NCBI RefSeq assembly: GCF_002812125.1
Contig: NZ_NPDQ01000013.1
Location: 1 to 55,978 of the forward strand
Reading direction: 5' to 3'
DNA: 55,978 nt
Source: Leptospira brenneri
GTDB taxonomy: Bacteria; Spirochaetota; Leptospiria; Leptospirales; Leptospiraceae
Under the pieces are notes generated by a model. It did no database searches, had not been told where the DNA came from, and was given only the letters and a program-made list of their open reading frames with translations. Made by a program: the position numbers and the translations under genes. Numbering within the stretch: position 1 is the stretch's first letter; every line of letters starts with the position of its first letter. Positions 26,772 to 36,002 of the stretch are shown here, piece after piece.

Positions 26772-27860
26772 ATGACTAAAAAAAAATTTTTCATTATATT
26801 TTTGTATTTAATCGTATCATTTCGAAACACTATTACTTCCCAAGAATTAACAATTAACACAAATGAGAAAAAATATATTAAAATACTCTCAAAACCTGGG
26901 TTGGAATTAAAAACAAAACCAATCGAATCATCTAAGACTATTAAAATTTTAAAATATGGCGAAATTGGAACTGTAGTTAAAATCTCGAATCAAGTTTCTC
27001 GTTCATACAGTATATCTGGCTATTGGTATCAAGTGATCTTCAATGGCAACCCTGGCTATGTTTTTTCACCATTTACTCTCTTATCCTATAATAAAGAATT
27101 ATTGGAAGAAATGAATTTTGCAGACACCAGCTTCAGAACTGATGTGCCAGTCTTAAATATACTGCCTGTTTTTCCGGAAAATACAATATTAAGTAACGAT
27201 CAAATATTTAAGCAAGATAGCGAGTATCCTCCAAAAAACAAAACTAACTATAGCATCAAAATTATCAACATTAACGAAACTTATTCCCTTGATTCTCTAT
27301 TTTTTTCTTACAAAGAATATATAAATGAAAATATAGTTTTTAAAAATATTTCAGAAAAAACAAAATTTACCTCTGAATTAAATAACCTTCGGATTTATTC
27401 ATTTTCTAAAAATGCAAATCTATTATGGGGAGGATCAGATCAATGCCATAATTGTGATGGAATAACACTAAGTTACCTCTTTTACCTAAGTAAATTCAAA
27501 ATATTAAAAATTCCACTTTGGGACTCTGAGGCTGGTGATAAATGTAACAATGAGGATGACGAACCAGTTACAAATCATATTAAAATATCTTCTGATAAAA
27601 AAATAATATACATAATTCATTCTCGATTTGATTGCGAAAGAATTGAAGAAGAAAACTGTGATCTCTATCAAACCTGTGAGAATTATCCGCCAACTTTTTT
27701 TGAAGCAAGACATAGAAAAACATATTACTTTAAGATATTAAACAATACCAATGAACCTATTCTAGACGGAAATATTCTCAGAGGTCCAGAAAAAGAAATG
27801 AACAATAAATATTTTTTAAAAACTCAAGAAGATATAATATTTAAAAATATTTTAAAATGA
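26772..27860 (+). CDS. Secreted SH3-like protein, 362 residues (cassette 26)
   Basis: A signal peptide (residues 5-23) precedes an SH3b-like domain (about 35-110: LELKTKPIESSKTI … GNPGYVFSPF). The C-terminal half has a Cys-containing segment (QCHNCDG) and alternating strands. It is probably extracytoplasmic. It is one of five SH3-containing secreted cassette proteins in the window. The function is unknown. Confidence 0.75.
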   Translation: MTKKKFFIIFLYLIVSFRNTITSQELTINTNEKKYIKILSKPGLELKTKPIESSKTIKILKYGEIGTVVKISNQVSRSYSISGYWYQVIFNGNPGYVFSPFTLLSYNKELLEEMNFADTSFRTDVPVLNILPVFPENTILSNDQIFKQDSEYPPKNKTNYSIKIININETYSLDSLFFSYKEYINENIVFKNISEKTKFTSELNNLRIYSFSKNANLLWGGSDQCHNCDGITLSYLFYLSKFKILKIPLWDSEAGDKCNNEDDEPVTNHIKISSDKKIIYIIHSRFDCERIEEENCDLYQTCENYPPTFFEARHRKTYYFKILNNTNEPILDGNILRGPEKEMNNKYFLKTQEDIIFKNILK

Positions 27861-27870
27861 AATCGACTTC

Positions 27871-28035
27871 GCATAACAGCGACTTAACGCTTCGCTGCGG
27901 GACTTACGCCCTTGCTCGGTCTGCGACACATTCCTCTCTGGAACTTCTCTTGCCTACGCAAGCGGCGTTCCAGTCCCTAACGTCCCTTCTAGGGACTCAG
28001 GGTCGAGGAACGTCGTTAAGTCTAGTTCGTTATAC
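27871..28035 (+). repeat. attC-27 (A-type)
   Basis: R'' GCATAAC, R' GTTATAC; L boxes perfect. Confidence 0.93.
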
Positions 28036-28076
28036 GACATGATTTAAAATCATACGATTCACAAATAATTTGTAAA

Positions 28077-28739
28077 ATGATTACTCCTTCCGATTTCGCA
28101 TATAATGAGACAAAGGATCTATTAAAAGGTAAGAAAAAAATTCAAGAACCATTTGATGAACTTTTAACTTGGATTTCAGCAAAATATGATGTAAAAACAA
28201 TAAATGTTTTCTATGATTTTGTTATACCCGACCATAGACCGCGTTTACAAGTTATACTAGAAAAGAGAAATGATTATCTCTTCTTCAAAGAAAAAGGATC
28301 TTTTAATTTCAAAAAAGAAATACAAGAGGAAATTTCCGAGAAATTCATCGAAATTATAAATAGAGATAATTATAATAATTTCGAAATTAATTCCTTATTC
28401 ACCGTTTTCTCAGATTTCGAATCTATTGCGATAGCGGAAGCCAATACTAAAATAACCGAAAGAGAAATCGAAACTTTACTTTCAGAAATTAACGACAAAG
28501 AATTATGGAAAATTGAACGTTGTTTCGCGACAACAGTATTATTCTATTACACACTTAAACAAAAAGAAAAATCACTTTTAGAATTGAAAAACAAATTATA
28601 CACTCTAAAATATTTTGACTTAATTAAAAAATATGATGAATTCGGATTTCTGAATAAAGATACATTTTCCATTTTATTTGACTGCAAAGAAAATTTTGAT
28701 AAAAATTTTAATGGAAATTGGTTTAATTACTGGCGATAA
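28077..28739 (+). CDS. Hypothetical cytosolic protein (cassette 27)
   Basis: 220 residues with no signal or TM. A segment VFYDFVIPDHRPRLQVILE near residue 43 and an ending NWFNYWR are distinctive but I cannot place them. Glu/Lys-rich helices fill the rest. It could be an immunity-type or regulatory protein; that is a guess from the surrounding cargo. Confidence 0.7.
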   Translation: MITPSDFAYNETKDLLKGKKKIQEPFDELLTWISAKYDVKTINVFYDFVIPDHRPRLQVILEKRNDYLFFKEKGSFNFKKEIQEEISEKFIEIINRDNYNNFEINSLFTVFSDFESIAIAEANTKITEREIETLLSEINDKELWKIERCFATTVLFYYTLKQKEKSLLELKNKLYTLKYFDLIKKYDEFGFLNKDTFSILFDCKENFDKNFNGNWFNYWR

Positions 28740-28760
28740 AACGTTTAATTAAATCACGTC

Positions 28761-28924
28761 GTATAACAATGACTTAACGCTTCGTTTCGGCACTTGCGGC
28801 CTCACTCGGTCTACGACACATTCCCCTCTGGAACTTCTCTTGCCTCCGCAAGCGGCGTTCCAGTCCCTAACGTCCCTTCCGGGACTCAGGGCCGGGGAAC
28901 GTCGTTAAGTCTAATTCGTTATAT
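28761..28924 (+). repeat. attC-28 (A-type), R' variant GTTATAT
   Basis: R'' GTATAAC; R' GTTATAT, mirrored by ATATAAC at the end of cassette 28. L boxes perfect; inner pair T…A. Confidence 0.93.
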
Positions 28925-28968
28925 GCAATTGCCCCACTTTTCTTGAGTAAAAAAGTATTTGAAAGAAA

Positions 28969-29589
28969 ATGATTACATTCACTCAAACTTTTAAAAATGT
29001 TGAAAACAATATTAATTCACTTATATCTAATCTAGGATATAAGTTGGAAGATTTGCACACTTATGAAGCAGATAATACGATGGCAGTGTTCGCTTCCGCA
29101 ACTTATATAGAAAAGTCTAAAAAACTCTTTTCAAAGAGAAGTAACAAATTTATTAGATTGAGCATAGCACCACTAAGACTAGAAATAGATTTAGATTTTG
29201 GTTGGGGAGAGAATACATTTACCATCTATGAACTATATAAATTAGAAGGTAATTTTAAATTTCCTGAGCGGAAATATAGCTTATACGAAGCAATGTACGA
29301 TGAAAAACAACTGCAATTTGAATTTGAACGTTTGATTAAAATTTTCCAGTTATGCGGGAAAAGATTCCTATCAAACGATATTTTACTAAAACGTGATTTA
29401 GAACAGCAAAGACAAAATATATCTTCAGTTACCAAAAATGAAATGATTTCTAAAAAAGCTGAAAAAGCATTCAAAGATCATCTTTGGGAAGATGTGGTAA
29501 CATTACTTACTGGCAAGGAAAACTCTTTAAGTTCATTAAATCAAATGCGTTTGAAATATGCAAAAAAAAAGATTCAAAAAATCAAATGA
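28969..29589 (+). CDS. Hypothetical cytosolic protein (cassette 28)
   Basis: 206 residues. An alpha/beta N-terminal part with a strand cluster (KFIRLSIAPLRLEIDLDFGW) is followed by a Lys/Glu-rich helical C-terminus. No family is recognised. The cassette start GTTATATGCA and end TGCATATAAC are exact complements, and the match extends to 16 of 17 nt. Confidence 0.7.
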   Translation: MITFTQTFKNVENNINSLISNLGYKLEDLHTYEADNTMAVFASATYIEKSKKLFSKRSNKFIRLSIAPLRLEIDLDFGWGENTFTIYELYKLEGNFKFPERKYSLYEAMYDEKQLQFEFERLIKIFQLCGKRFLSNDILLKRDLEQQRQNISSVTKNEMISKKAEKAFKDHLWEDVVTLLTGKENSLSSLNQMRLKYAKKKIQKIK

Positions 29590-29666
29590 CAAACTATTTT
29601 AAATCATATATTAATCAATATACATATACTTTTAAACCTTCATAAATCAATAACAAGGGCAACTGC

Positions 29667-29829
29667 ATATAACAGCGACTTAACGCTTCGCTTCGGGACG
29701 AGCCCTCGCTCGGTCTGCGACACATTCCTCTCTGGAACTTCTCTTGCCTACGCAAGCCTCGTTCCAGTCCCTAACGTCCCTTCCAGGGACTCAGGGTCGA
29801 GGAACGTCGTTAAGTCTAGTTCGTTATAT
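29667..29829 (+). repeat. attC-29 (A-type), both cores GTTATAT type
   Basis: R'' ATATAAC, R' GTTATAT. L boxes perfect. Confidence 0.93.
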
Positions 29830-29856
29830 GCAATCCCCGAAAATAGGAATTTATAA

Positions 29857-31182
29857 ATGGGTAAACATCAATTAATCACAGGAAAAAGAACGATAGCAAT
29901 AATTTCGGAACTAGGCAAAGCATTAGGATATCATGTGAAACACGAATATCCCGTCCGAGCTAATGGTAACCCAAATGAAGCTGTTGATGTAGCTTGGCTT
30001 TTTGATGAATTACAAGAATTTCCATTGTTCATCTTTGAAATTGAATCAAACAGCACCAATTCTATGGTATATAATCCAACCAAGGTATTTTCACAAGAAG
30101 CATCGAAATTCTCCAAACCGCTTTTCCTTTTTCAATTAATTCTAAAAGGTTCATCAAAATCTGGTGTATATACGTCACTGGAAAATCAATTTGGCAAATT
30201 TAACTATAAGGCAATTATTCTATCTGAGGTGGGATGGTCAGAAGTTCTTTACGAAATACTTCTACAACATAGAAGATTAACACTGGAATTTGATACTGTC
30301 GCTTTTCTAATTTTTCTTAATAATAATTCTGATAAAATCATAATAGACAGTAGTTTTCTTATAAATCTCTATAATCTAAATTATTTGAATTCCAATCGAA
30401 GATTATTAGCAAACTATGCAAGATTATCCATTGTAGATAAAACATATAAAGAAGCATTTTCTCATCTTCTAAATAAACTATTTCAGGAAGAAGAAAAAGG
30501 AACTCCAATGTCGGACTATGATACATATTATGGAGATCATTGGTATCGACCGTTACACATCGGTCTCGTATATTATTTTGCTACTGAAAACGAAATTAAA
30601 CTTGAGTTGATTGAAAAATTTAAGAGCTGGCAAGAAAAAAATTCTTTTATGACTATGATTGGTCCGCATTTCGGATTAAACTATGATTATGACACATTCC
30701 TAATTTTGAATTCCGGATTTTTACTTACCAATATTTCATGTCTATTGGGCGGTAATAAAGAAATTACTGAATATTGTGGAAATATTTTATTGAATATAAT
30801 TAAAAAATCAAGAGAGGATAATAAAATTAATAATCTAATTTGGTTATATCATCTTATTACACCTCATAAAAAACAATTAAATTCCTTATATAAATGGACT
30901 ATCGAACAACTTTATAACTTAGAATGCCTAAATGCAGATATATTACTATTCCCTTATGATGAACCCTTAGAAGAAGATGAATGGCTCGAAAACATTAAAA
31001 ATTTAAGAAAAAATGAAGAATCGGAATACACAGAATCCAAAATTAAGGAGAAATTAAAAAATGAAGAAAATGAAGATATCTATTCTATAGCTATAGAAAT
31101 ATTAACAAACATTGAATTTGATCAAGAATTAAAGCCCAAAATATTAACAATATTACATTATCAAATCGGGGACTGCATATAA
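29857..31182 (+). CDS. Protein with nuclease-like N-terminal domain (cassette 29)
   Basis: 441 residues. AVDVAWLF (Asp44) then PLFIFEIES (Glu61, Glu63) has the spacing of a PD-(D/E)XK-like nuclease core, but the usual Lys is Glu, so activity is uncertain. The rest is helical, with a strongly acidic/basic C-terminal region. The stop codon TAA lies inside the R'' core of attC-30 (GGGGACTGCATATAAC), so the attC supplies the last codons. A defence role is possible, not proven. Confidence 0.75.
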   Translation: MGKHQLITGKRTIAIISELGKALGYHVKHEYPVRANGNPNEAVDVAWLFDELQEFPLFIFEIESNSTNSMVYNPTKVFSQEASKFSKPLFLFQLILKGSSKSGVYTSLENQFGKFNYKAIILSEVGWSEVLYEILLQHRRLTLEFDTVAFLIFLNNNSDKIIIDSSFLINLYNLNYLNSNRRLLANYARLSIVDKTYKEAFSHLLNKLFQEEEKGTPMSDYDTYYGDHWYRPLHIGLVYYFATENEIKLELIEKFKSWQEKNSFMTMIGPHFGLNYDYDTFLILNSGFLLTNISCLLGGNKEITEYCGNILLNIIKKSREDNKINNLIWLYHLITPHKKQLNSLYKWTIEQLYNLECLNADILLFPYDEPLEEDEWLENIKNLRKNEESEYTESKIKEKLKNEENEDIYSIAIEILTNIEFDQELKPKILTILHYQIGDCI

Positions 31183-31340
31183 CAGCGACTTAACGCTTCG
31201 CTGCGGGACTTACGCCCTCGCTCGGTCTCCGACACATTCCTCTCTGGAACTCCTCTTGCCGCCGCAAGCCTCGTTCCAGTCCCTAACGTCCCTTCAGGGA
31301 CTCAGGGTCGAGGAACGTCGTTAAGTCTAGTTCGTTATAC
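31177..31340 (+). repeat. attC-30 (A-type)
   Basis: R'' ATATAAC overlaps the stop of the upstream gene; R' GTTATAC; L boxes perfect. Confidence 0.93.
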
Positions 31341-31358
31341 GCCATTTTAATAAAACTT

Positions 31359-32249
31359 ATGAAAAAAAGAAAAATATTAATTTTAATAGCATTACTCATC
31401 GTAAACTTCAGCATCTATGCAGAAGAAAAGGAAGAAAATAAACAAAATGAAAGAAAAGGGAACCAAGTTTATATCAGAAGAAATAATGGATATGCTGCAC
31501 CGAATGAATTTAATATGTATAACAGCTTTTTTCCGATTTCTTTTGCATTTGAGATTCCTTCTATTCAATATAATACTTTCGGATTTCTAAAATTTATAGG
31601 TGATTCTAAGCTTAGCATCGAAGGAAATTTTTTTGAGTATAAAAAAACCAATTCTTCTTTTGAAAGAATTAATCCTTATACGGATCAAATTAGCAAAGGA
31701 AATCTTGGTACATATTATAGGTCAGAACAGAACTTATTCTTAAATTACCATCTAATTGAAAATAGGATCATTCTTAACTTTGGAATTCAGAGATTGCAAA
31801 GTGATTTAAGCGATGGTAGATTTGGATTTAACAACTATAATTTTTCTCAAAACTTTACTGGGGTTACGGCTGGCTTGTTACTTGAATCTCCCCGATTCTA
31901 TGGTTTTTATATTTCAGCAGGATACAGATATTCGATTCTAAATGGAGTTTCCAATATTAACCACACAATTGTTACTTCGGCTAGAAATTTTGAATTCTCT
32001 CAAATTAAAGACAATCCATTCACTAAATACTATGCTACTGAAACAAAGGTCATACTTGGTTACGAATTCAATGATTCCATACTATTATCCATAGGCTTTA
32101 TTGAACAATCAGCGAAAGTCGTTCAAAATAGAAGTCAAATCATAACTAGCGATCCCTTTTCTACTATATTTATAAGATCTTCTATTGAATATTCTGCAAC
32201 CAATGAATATTTCGGTTCTACATTTGCATCAATTACTTATAAATATTAA
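31359..32249 (+). CDS. Outer-membrane beta-barrel-like protein (cassette 30)
   Basis: 296 residues. A signal peptide (5-20, ending SIYAEE) is followed by a charged linker and a long run of alternating aromatic/polar strands ending in ASITYKY. Length and layout are like the protein of cassette 20, so both may belong to one family of spirochaetal outer-membrane proteins. The function is unknown. Confidence 0.77.
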   Translation: MKKRKILILIALLIVNFSIYAEEKEENKQNERKGNQVYIRRNNGYAAPNEFNMYNSFFPISFAFEIPSIQYNTFGFLKFIGDSKLSIEGNFFEYKKTNSSFERINPYTDQISKGNLGTYYRSEQNLFLNYHLIENRIILNFGIQRLQSDLSDGRFGFNNYNFSQNFTGVTAGLLLESPRFYGFYISAGYRYSILNGVSNINHTIVTSARNFEFSQIKDNPFTKYYATETKVILGYEFNDSILLSIGFIEQSAKVVQNRSQIITSDPFSTIFIRSSIEYSATNEYFGSTFASITYKY

Positions 32250-32255
32250 AACGGC

Positions 32256-32417
32256 GTATAACAGCGTCTTCCCGCTACGTTTCGGCACAAGGCCTCACTC
32301 GGCCTACGGCAAATTCCCTTCCGTCACGCTTCTTGCTTCGCAAGAAGTCGCGCCGACGCCAACACCTACTTCGTAGGCTCGGCTACAGGGAACTTCGGGA
32401 AGACTAGTTCGTTATGC
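32256..32417 (+). repeat. attC-31 (B-type)
   Basis: R'' GTATAAC, R' GTTATGC; L boxes GTCTTCCCG/CGGGAAGAC pair perfectly; nearly identical to attC-20 and to the visible part of attC-1. Inner pair T…A. Confidence 0.93.
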
Positions 32418-32451
32418 GTAATCTTTTAAATTTAATATAGGATAAATAAAA

Positions 32452-32967
32452 ATGAAAAAAATTCAAATACTGATTTTCTCTACCATTCTGAGCTGTTCAA
32501 CTTTACCAAAAGGATTTTCGCCAATTGCTCCTGAATCAAATATAATTGAGAAAAAAGATCTAGTAGAGAATAGAAATATCTATACTCACTCTGATTTAGT
32601 TGGCTTATTTAAACCAAAGCCGCTGCATATGTATGTCATTACAAAAGACAAAAACAAATGGTTGAGAATAGTTTTCACTTATACAGGCACAGATTGGATA
32701 TTTTTTGAAAAAATGTTCCTTTCAGGAAAGGAAGAGAGAATTGAATTTTCAATAGAAAATTATGATAAGTTTACTAATGTTGCAAGCGATGCTTCGATCA
32801 CGGAAAAAGCTGATATTTTGATTGATAAATCAGAAATTAAAACTTTAAAGAATTTGTTTGCCAAACCATTTACGCTTAGGCTAAGAGGAAAATATCAAAG
32901 AGATTTTGACTACGATAATTGTATTTCCTGTTTAGAATTAATAAATTATTATGATTCTTTGAAATAG
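32452..32967 (+). CDS. Hypothetical lipoprotein (cassette 31)
   Basis: 171 residues, AGGA upstream. The hydrophobic N-terminus ends in TILSC (lipobox). The mature domain is beta-rich (KWLRIVFTYTGTDWIFFE) and ends with a CISC pair. It is probably anchored to a membrane. The function is unknown. Confidence 0.75.
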   Translation: MKKIQILIFSTILSCSTLPKGFSPIAPESNIIEKKDLVENRNIYTHSDLVGLFKPKPLHMYVITKDKNKWLRIVFTYTGTDWIFFEKMFLSGKEERIEFSIENYDKFTNVASDASITEKADILIDKSEIKTLKNLFAKPFTLRLRGKYQRDFDYDNCISCLELINYYDSLK

Positions 32968-32978
32968 AAAAAGACTAC

Positions 32979-33142
32979 GCATAACAGCGACTTAACGCTT
33001 CGCCTCGGGACTTACGCCCTCGCTCGGTCTACGACACATTCCCCTCTGGCACTCCTCTTGCCTTCGCAAGCGTCGTTCCAGTCCCTAACGTCCCTTCCAG
33101 GGACTCAGGGTCGGGAAACGTCGGTTAGCTAGTTCGTTATGC
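32979..33142 (+). repeat. attC-32 (A-type, altered L')
   Basis: R'' GCATAAC, R' GTTATGC. L' reads CGGTTAGCT instead of CGTTAAGTC, so pairing with L'' is imperfect. Confidence 0.9.
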
Positions 33143-33276
33143 GACATGTGTAAAAAATTCAGCTAGTAATAAAAGAAATAATCTCTTTTCTAAATCAAAA
33201 AAACCAAAATCTAAACAAAATTTCTTATAGTAAACTGGTTCATAATTCGCTAAAACCAAATAAGATCGAGTTAAAA

Positions 33277-33846
33277 ATGAAAAGAACATCTCCTGTCATA
33301 ATACTACTATTAGCCTTCTCTACTCTAAATTGTCACAAATCAAAAAATTTGTATGTAACAGCTAATGAGTCGCTATCTTTAAGAGAAGAGCCTAGTGTAT
33401 ATGGTAAAGTCATCCTTACTCTTCCAAGAGGAACATTAGTAAAATCTCTAGATGAAATTGATAAACAAATAACAATAACTGAAAAAAACGGAAAATGGAC
33501 AAAAGTCGAAGTATATGATATTACTGGCTGGGTTTTTGGAGGTTACCTCTCTGAAGAAAAACCACCTGAAAAGCCTCTCCTCCCGCCTTTACCAATTACT
33601 CTTACATATAGAGATTCTATATGGGGAAAAGGTTACGTGTTAATTTTGAACAATAAATCTAGGCATTATTTGCAAATTAATGCTACTTTTCATAATCCGA
33701 CTTTCAATCAAACAGGAACATTTCCAATCGATATACCGGCTCATGGATCAACGGAATTTGGATGGAGAGAAGGTTGGAGGTTTAGTCACGGTGAAACAAT
33801 TACTCTTCAACATGCGGACTATCTTCCACTAAATAGTAAATTTTAA
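33277..33846 (+). CDS. SH3-domain lipoprotein (cassette 32)
   Basis: 189 residues. Lipobox STLNC (Cys19). An SH3b domain spans about 25-92 (LSLREEPSVYGKVI … GWVFGGYLSEE), then a Pro-rich linker (PPEKPLLPPLP) and a beta-rich domain (about 108-189). It may be an envelope adaptor or an SH3-based inhibitor. The leader between attC-32 and ATG is 134 nt with no clear promoter. Confidence 0.78.
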   Translation: MKRTSPVIILLLAFSTLNCHKSKNLYVTANESLSLREEPSVYGKVILTLPRGTLVKSLDEIDKQITITEKNGKWTKVEVYDITGWVFGGYLSEEKPPEKPLLPPLPITLTYRDSIWGKGYVLILNNKSRHYLQINATFHNPTFNQTGTFPIDIPAHGSTEFGWREGWRFSHGETITLQHADYLPLNSKF

Positions 33847-33860
33847 ATTTTACACACGTC

Positions 33861-34023
33861 GCATAACAGCGACTTAACGCTTCGCTTCGGGACTAGCCCT
33901 CGCTCGGTCTGCGACACATTCCTCTCTGGAACTTCTCTTGCCTACGCAAGCGGCGTTCCAGTCCCTAACGTCCCTTCCAGGGACTCAGGGTCGAGGAACG
34001 TCGTTAAGTCTAGTTCGTTATGC
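33861..34023 (+). repeat. attC-33 (A-type)
   Basis: R'' GCATAAC, R' GTTATGC; L boxes perfect. Confidence 0.93.
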
Positions 34024-34048
34024 GAACATTTCCGAGATCCCAATTAAG

Positions 34049-34068
34049 AACGGGCGTCCATGCCCGTT
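34049..34068. repeat. Mini-hairpin with TCCA loop, left of cassette 33 module
   Basis: AACGGGCG – TCCA – TGCCCGTT: eight paired positions with a G·T closing pair. It lies between attC-33 and the module promoter. A related hairpin follows the module. Confidence 0.6.
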
Positions 34069-34106
34069 AGAGATATAATAAAGAATAAAAAGCTACAAAA
34101 AGCCAC

Positions 34107-34134
34107 TTGACAGATATAACGCATATGTTATATT
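34107..34134 (+). promoter_or_regulatory. Promoter and operator of the RelE-like/HTH module
   Basis: TTGACA, 16-nt spacer, TATATT ending seven nt before the GTG start. An inverted repeat ATATAAC (34114-34120) / GTTATAT (34127-34133) overlaps the promoter and is a likely operator for the HTH antitoxin. Confidence 0.62.
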
Positions 34135-34141
34135 ACTTCTA

Positions 34142-34480
34142 GTGTATGAGATAAAGAGAACTGAGGAAATAATTCTCTGGATCAAAGAACTAGATAATGA
34201 CGCAAAAAAAGATATTCTAGTTTCTATTGAAATTCTTAAAGAATTTGGTCCTAGACTTGGACGTCCGCACGTAGATACTATTACCGGATCCAAGATTAAA
34301 AACTTAAAGGAACTTAGAGTTAATAGCAAAAATAGACCTTTTCGAATCTTTTTTGTTTTCGACCCTAAAAGAAATGCTATTTTGCTCATTGGCGGAAACA
34401 AAGCGACTTCAAAAAAGTTTTATCCTATGATGATTAAAAAATCAGAAGAATTATATTCTGAATACTTGGGAGATTTGTAA
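34142..34480 (+). CDS. RelE/HigB-type (Gp49-like) toxin (cassette 33)
   Basis: 112 residues from a GTG start placed right after the promoter -10. The pattern YEIKRTEEIILWIKEL … LKEFGPRLGRP … LKELRV … PFRIFFVFDP … LLIGGNKA … FYPMMI fits phage Gp49-like RelE/HigB mRNA interferases. As in HigBA, the toxin gene precedes the HTH antitoxin, one nt apart. There is no ribosome site because the transcript is probably leaderless. Confidence 0.85.
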   Translation: MYEIKRTEEIILWIKELDNDAKKDILVSIEILKEFGPRLGRPHVDTITGSKIKNLKELRVNSKNRPFRIFFVFDPKRNAILLIGGNKATSKKFYPMMIKKSEELYSEYLGDL

Positions 34481-34481
34481 G

Positions 34482-34811
34482 ATGCTTAAGAAAAAACAAA
34501 AAAAAGAATTAAAAAGCTTTGATACTGACTTAGCCAAATTTGTTCCACAAGATATAATTAGCCAAGCAAAGGCTGAGGCTCAAAAAGAAATTTTCAAATT
34601 AAAACTCGCTGAGTTAAGACAAAATCAAGGTATCAAACAAACCGATGTTGATGGTTTTTCACAAGTAAGCGTTTCTAGAATTGAATCTAGATCTGACATT
34701 AAAATTTCAACACTAATCGATTATGTTCATGCTTGTGGTTTTGATGTTGAAATTAAAGCTGTTCCAAGAAGAAATAAGAAGAAAGAGGAATTTGTTCTCT
34801 TAAAGGCTTAG
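34482..34811 (+). CDS. HTH (XRE-family) antitoxin (cassette 33)
   Basis: 109 residues. A helical N-terminal part (toxin-binding in this family) precedes an XRE-like helix-turn-helix (about 48-88: LAELRQNQGIKQTDVDGF … SVSRIES … ISTLIDYVHACGF). It should neutralise the toxin encoded just upstream and repress the promoter. A short hairpin follows its stop. Confidence 0.85.
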   Translation: MLKKKQKKELKSFDTDLAKFVPQDIISQAKAEAQKEIFKLKLAELRQNQGIKQTDVDGFSQVSVSRIESRSDIKISTLIDYVHACGFDVEIKAVPRRNKKKEEFVLLKA

Positions 34812-34818
34812 CTTAAAC

Positions 34819-34830
34819 GCCATCCGTGGC
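34819..34830. repeat. Mini-hairpin with TCCG loop, right of cassette 33 module
   Basis: GCCA – TCCG – TGGC, followed by TTAATTT; eight nt after the antitoxin stop. It could act as a weak terminator. Confidence 0.5.
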
Positions 34831-34859
34831 TTAATTTGATTGCTTACATCGGAAACGTC

Positions 34860-35024
34860 GCATAACAGCGACTTAACGCTTCGCTGCGGGACTTACGCCC
34901 TTGCTCGGTCTACGACACATTCCCCTCTGGAACTTCTCTTGCCTACGCAAGCGGCGTTCCAGTCCCTAACGTCCCTTTCAGGGACTCAGGGTCGAGGAAC
35001 GTCGTTAAGTCTAGTTCGTTATGC
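34860..35024 (+). repeat. attC-34 (A-type)
   Basis: R'' GCATAAC, R' GTTATGC; L boxes perfect. Confidence 0.93.
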
Positions 35025-35050
35025 GAAATGTTTTAAACTAAAGGAGAAAC

Positions 35051-35608
35051 ATGAAATTTAAATTAGTTATTTTATCTATCTTACTATATTGTAATCCAAA
35101 TCAAAACATTAAGCATAGCGAACAGAATAAAACTATGCCTATACAGAATCAAAATTCCCAAATGGAAGAAAATAAAATCAGAATGTTGGTTGAATATCAA
35201 TATAACCTTTCATGCACAGAAGACAGTAAAAGTAAAATTTTAATATCCTACTTGAGACAAAATTTGATATTCCAAGCAACAAACATACTATCGGATGAAA
35301 AAACTGAAATTATAAACCGAGAAAATTTAGATTTGATATTAAAAGAAGAATATTTGAATAAAAGTGGAATTATTAAAAATAGAAAAAATAGTCAGCTAAA
35401 TTTACAAAGCCCTGACCAGATTTTCGTATATAACGACCATATTCAGTGTAACAAAAACAATAGATATACAGTTTTCTCACGAATGTATACAATAAATATA
35501 ACAAACGGACGTGAATTCCCGCACAAATTAATGGTAATTAGCGAATATGAATTAACTCGGCAAAATCAAATCTATCAACTAAATTCTTATTTAAAGGAAA
35601 TTCAATGA
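35051..35608 (+). CDS. Hypothetical lipoprotein (cassette 34)
   Basis: 185 residues, with a strong ribosome site (AAGGAG). The hydrophobic start ends in LLYC (Cys14). The rest is polar (Asn, Lys, Glu) with a few Cys. It overlaps the Tai-like immunity gene by four nt (ATGA), so the two are translationally coupled and may act together at the envelope. Confidence 0.75.
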   Translation: MKFKLVILSILLYCNPNQNIKHSEQNKTMPIQNQNSQMEENKIRMLVEYQYNLSCTEDSKSKILISYLRQNLIFQATNILSDEKTEIINRENLDLILKEEYLNKSGIIKNRKNSQLNLQSPDQIFVYNDHIQCNKNNRYTVFSRMYTINITNGREFPHKLMVISEYELTRQNQIYQLNSYLKEIQ

Positions 35609-35982
35609 GAGTATTTCTATTCTTTCTAACGATAATTTTTCTAAACACAAAAATTCATTCGCTTACTGCCAGTCAATTAATTCTGGGAATAGAGCTTTCA
35701 CAAAAAAAAGCACAGAATGGAAAACTTTCAAATGATCAATCAATAGTTGCAACCATGATTGATTATTACATTGAGGGATTCCTTGATGGCACTGTTATGG
35801 AATTTGAGACGAATGCAAGACGAGGAAAACGCAATTTCTACTGTACTCCTCAAGAAGGTGTCAATGTAAATCAATTATATAATTTTATATTACGAAATAA
35901 ATCCAAATTTGATGATCAAGATACACCAAGATCCATTCTCACTATAGCATTATCGGAACTTTATCCCTGTGGTCGGTATTAG
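35605..35982 (+). CDS. Rap1a/Tai-like immunity protein (cassette 34)
   Basis: 125 residues. A signal peptide (2-19) is followed by a helical domain with YYIEGFLDG, FYCTPQEGVNVNQLYNFI and a terminal LSELYPCG. This order (a helix, an FCxPxGV-type motif, a long helix, and a final Cys) matches periplasmic Tai4/Rap1a immunity proteins that neutralise type VI secretion amidases. No effector is encoded here. The match is inferred from the family pattern. Confidence 0.77.
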   Translation: MRVFLFFLTIIFLNTKIHSLTASQLILGIELSQKKAQNGKLSNDQSIVATMIDYYIEGFLDGTVMEFETNARRGKRNFYCTPQEGVNVNQLYNFILRNKSKFDDQDTPRSILTIALSELYPCGRY

Positions 35983-36002
35983 CTAGTATCATAAAACACT
36001 TC

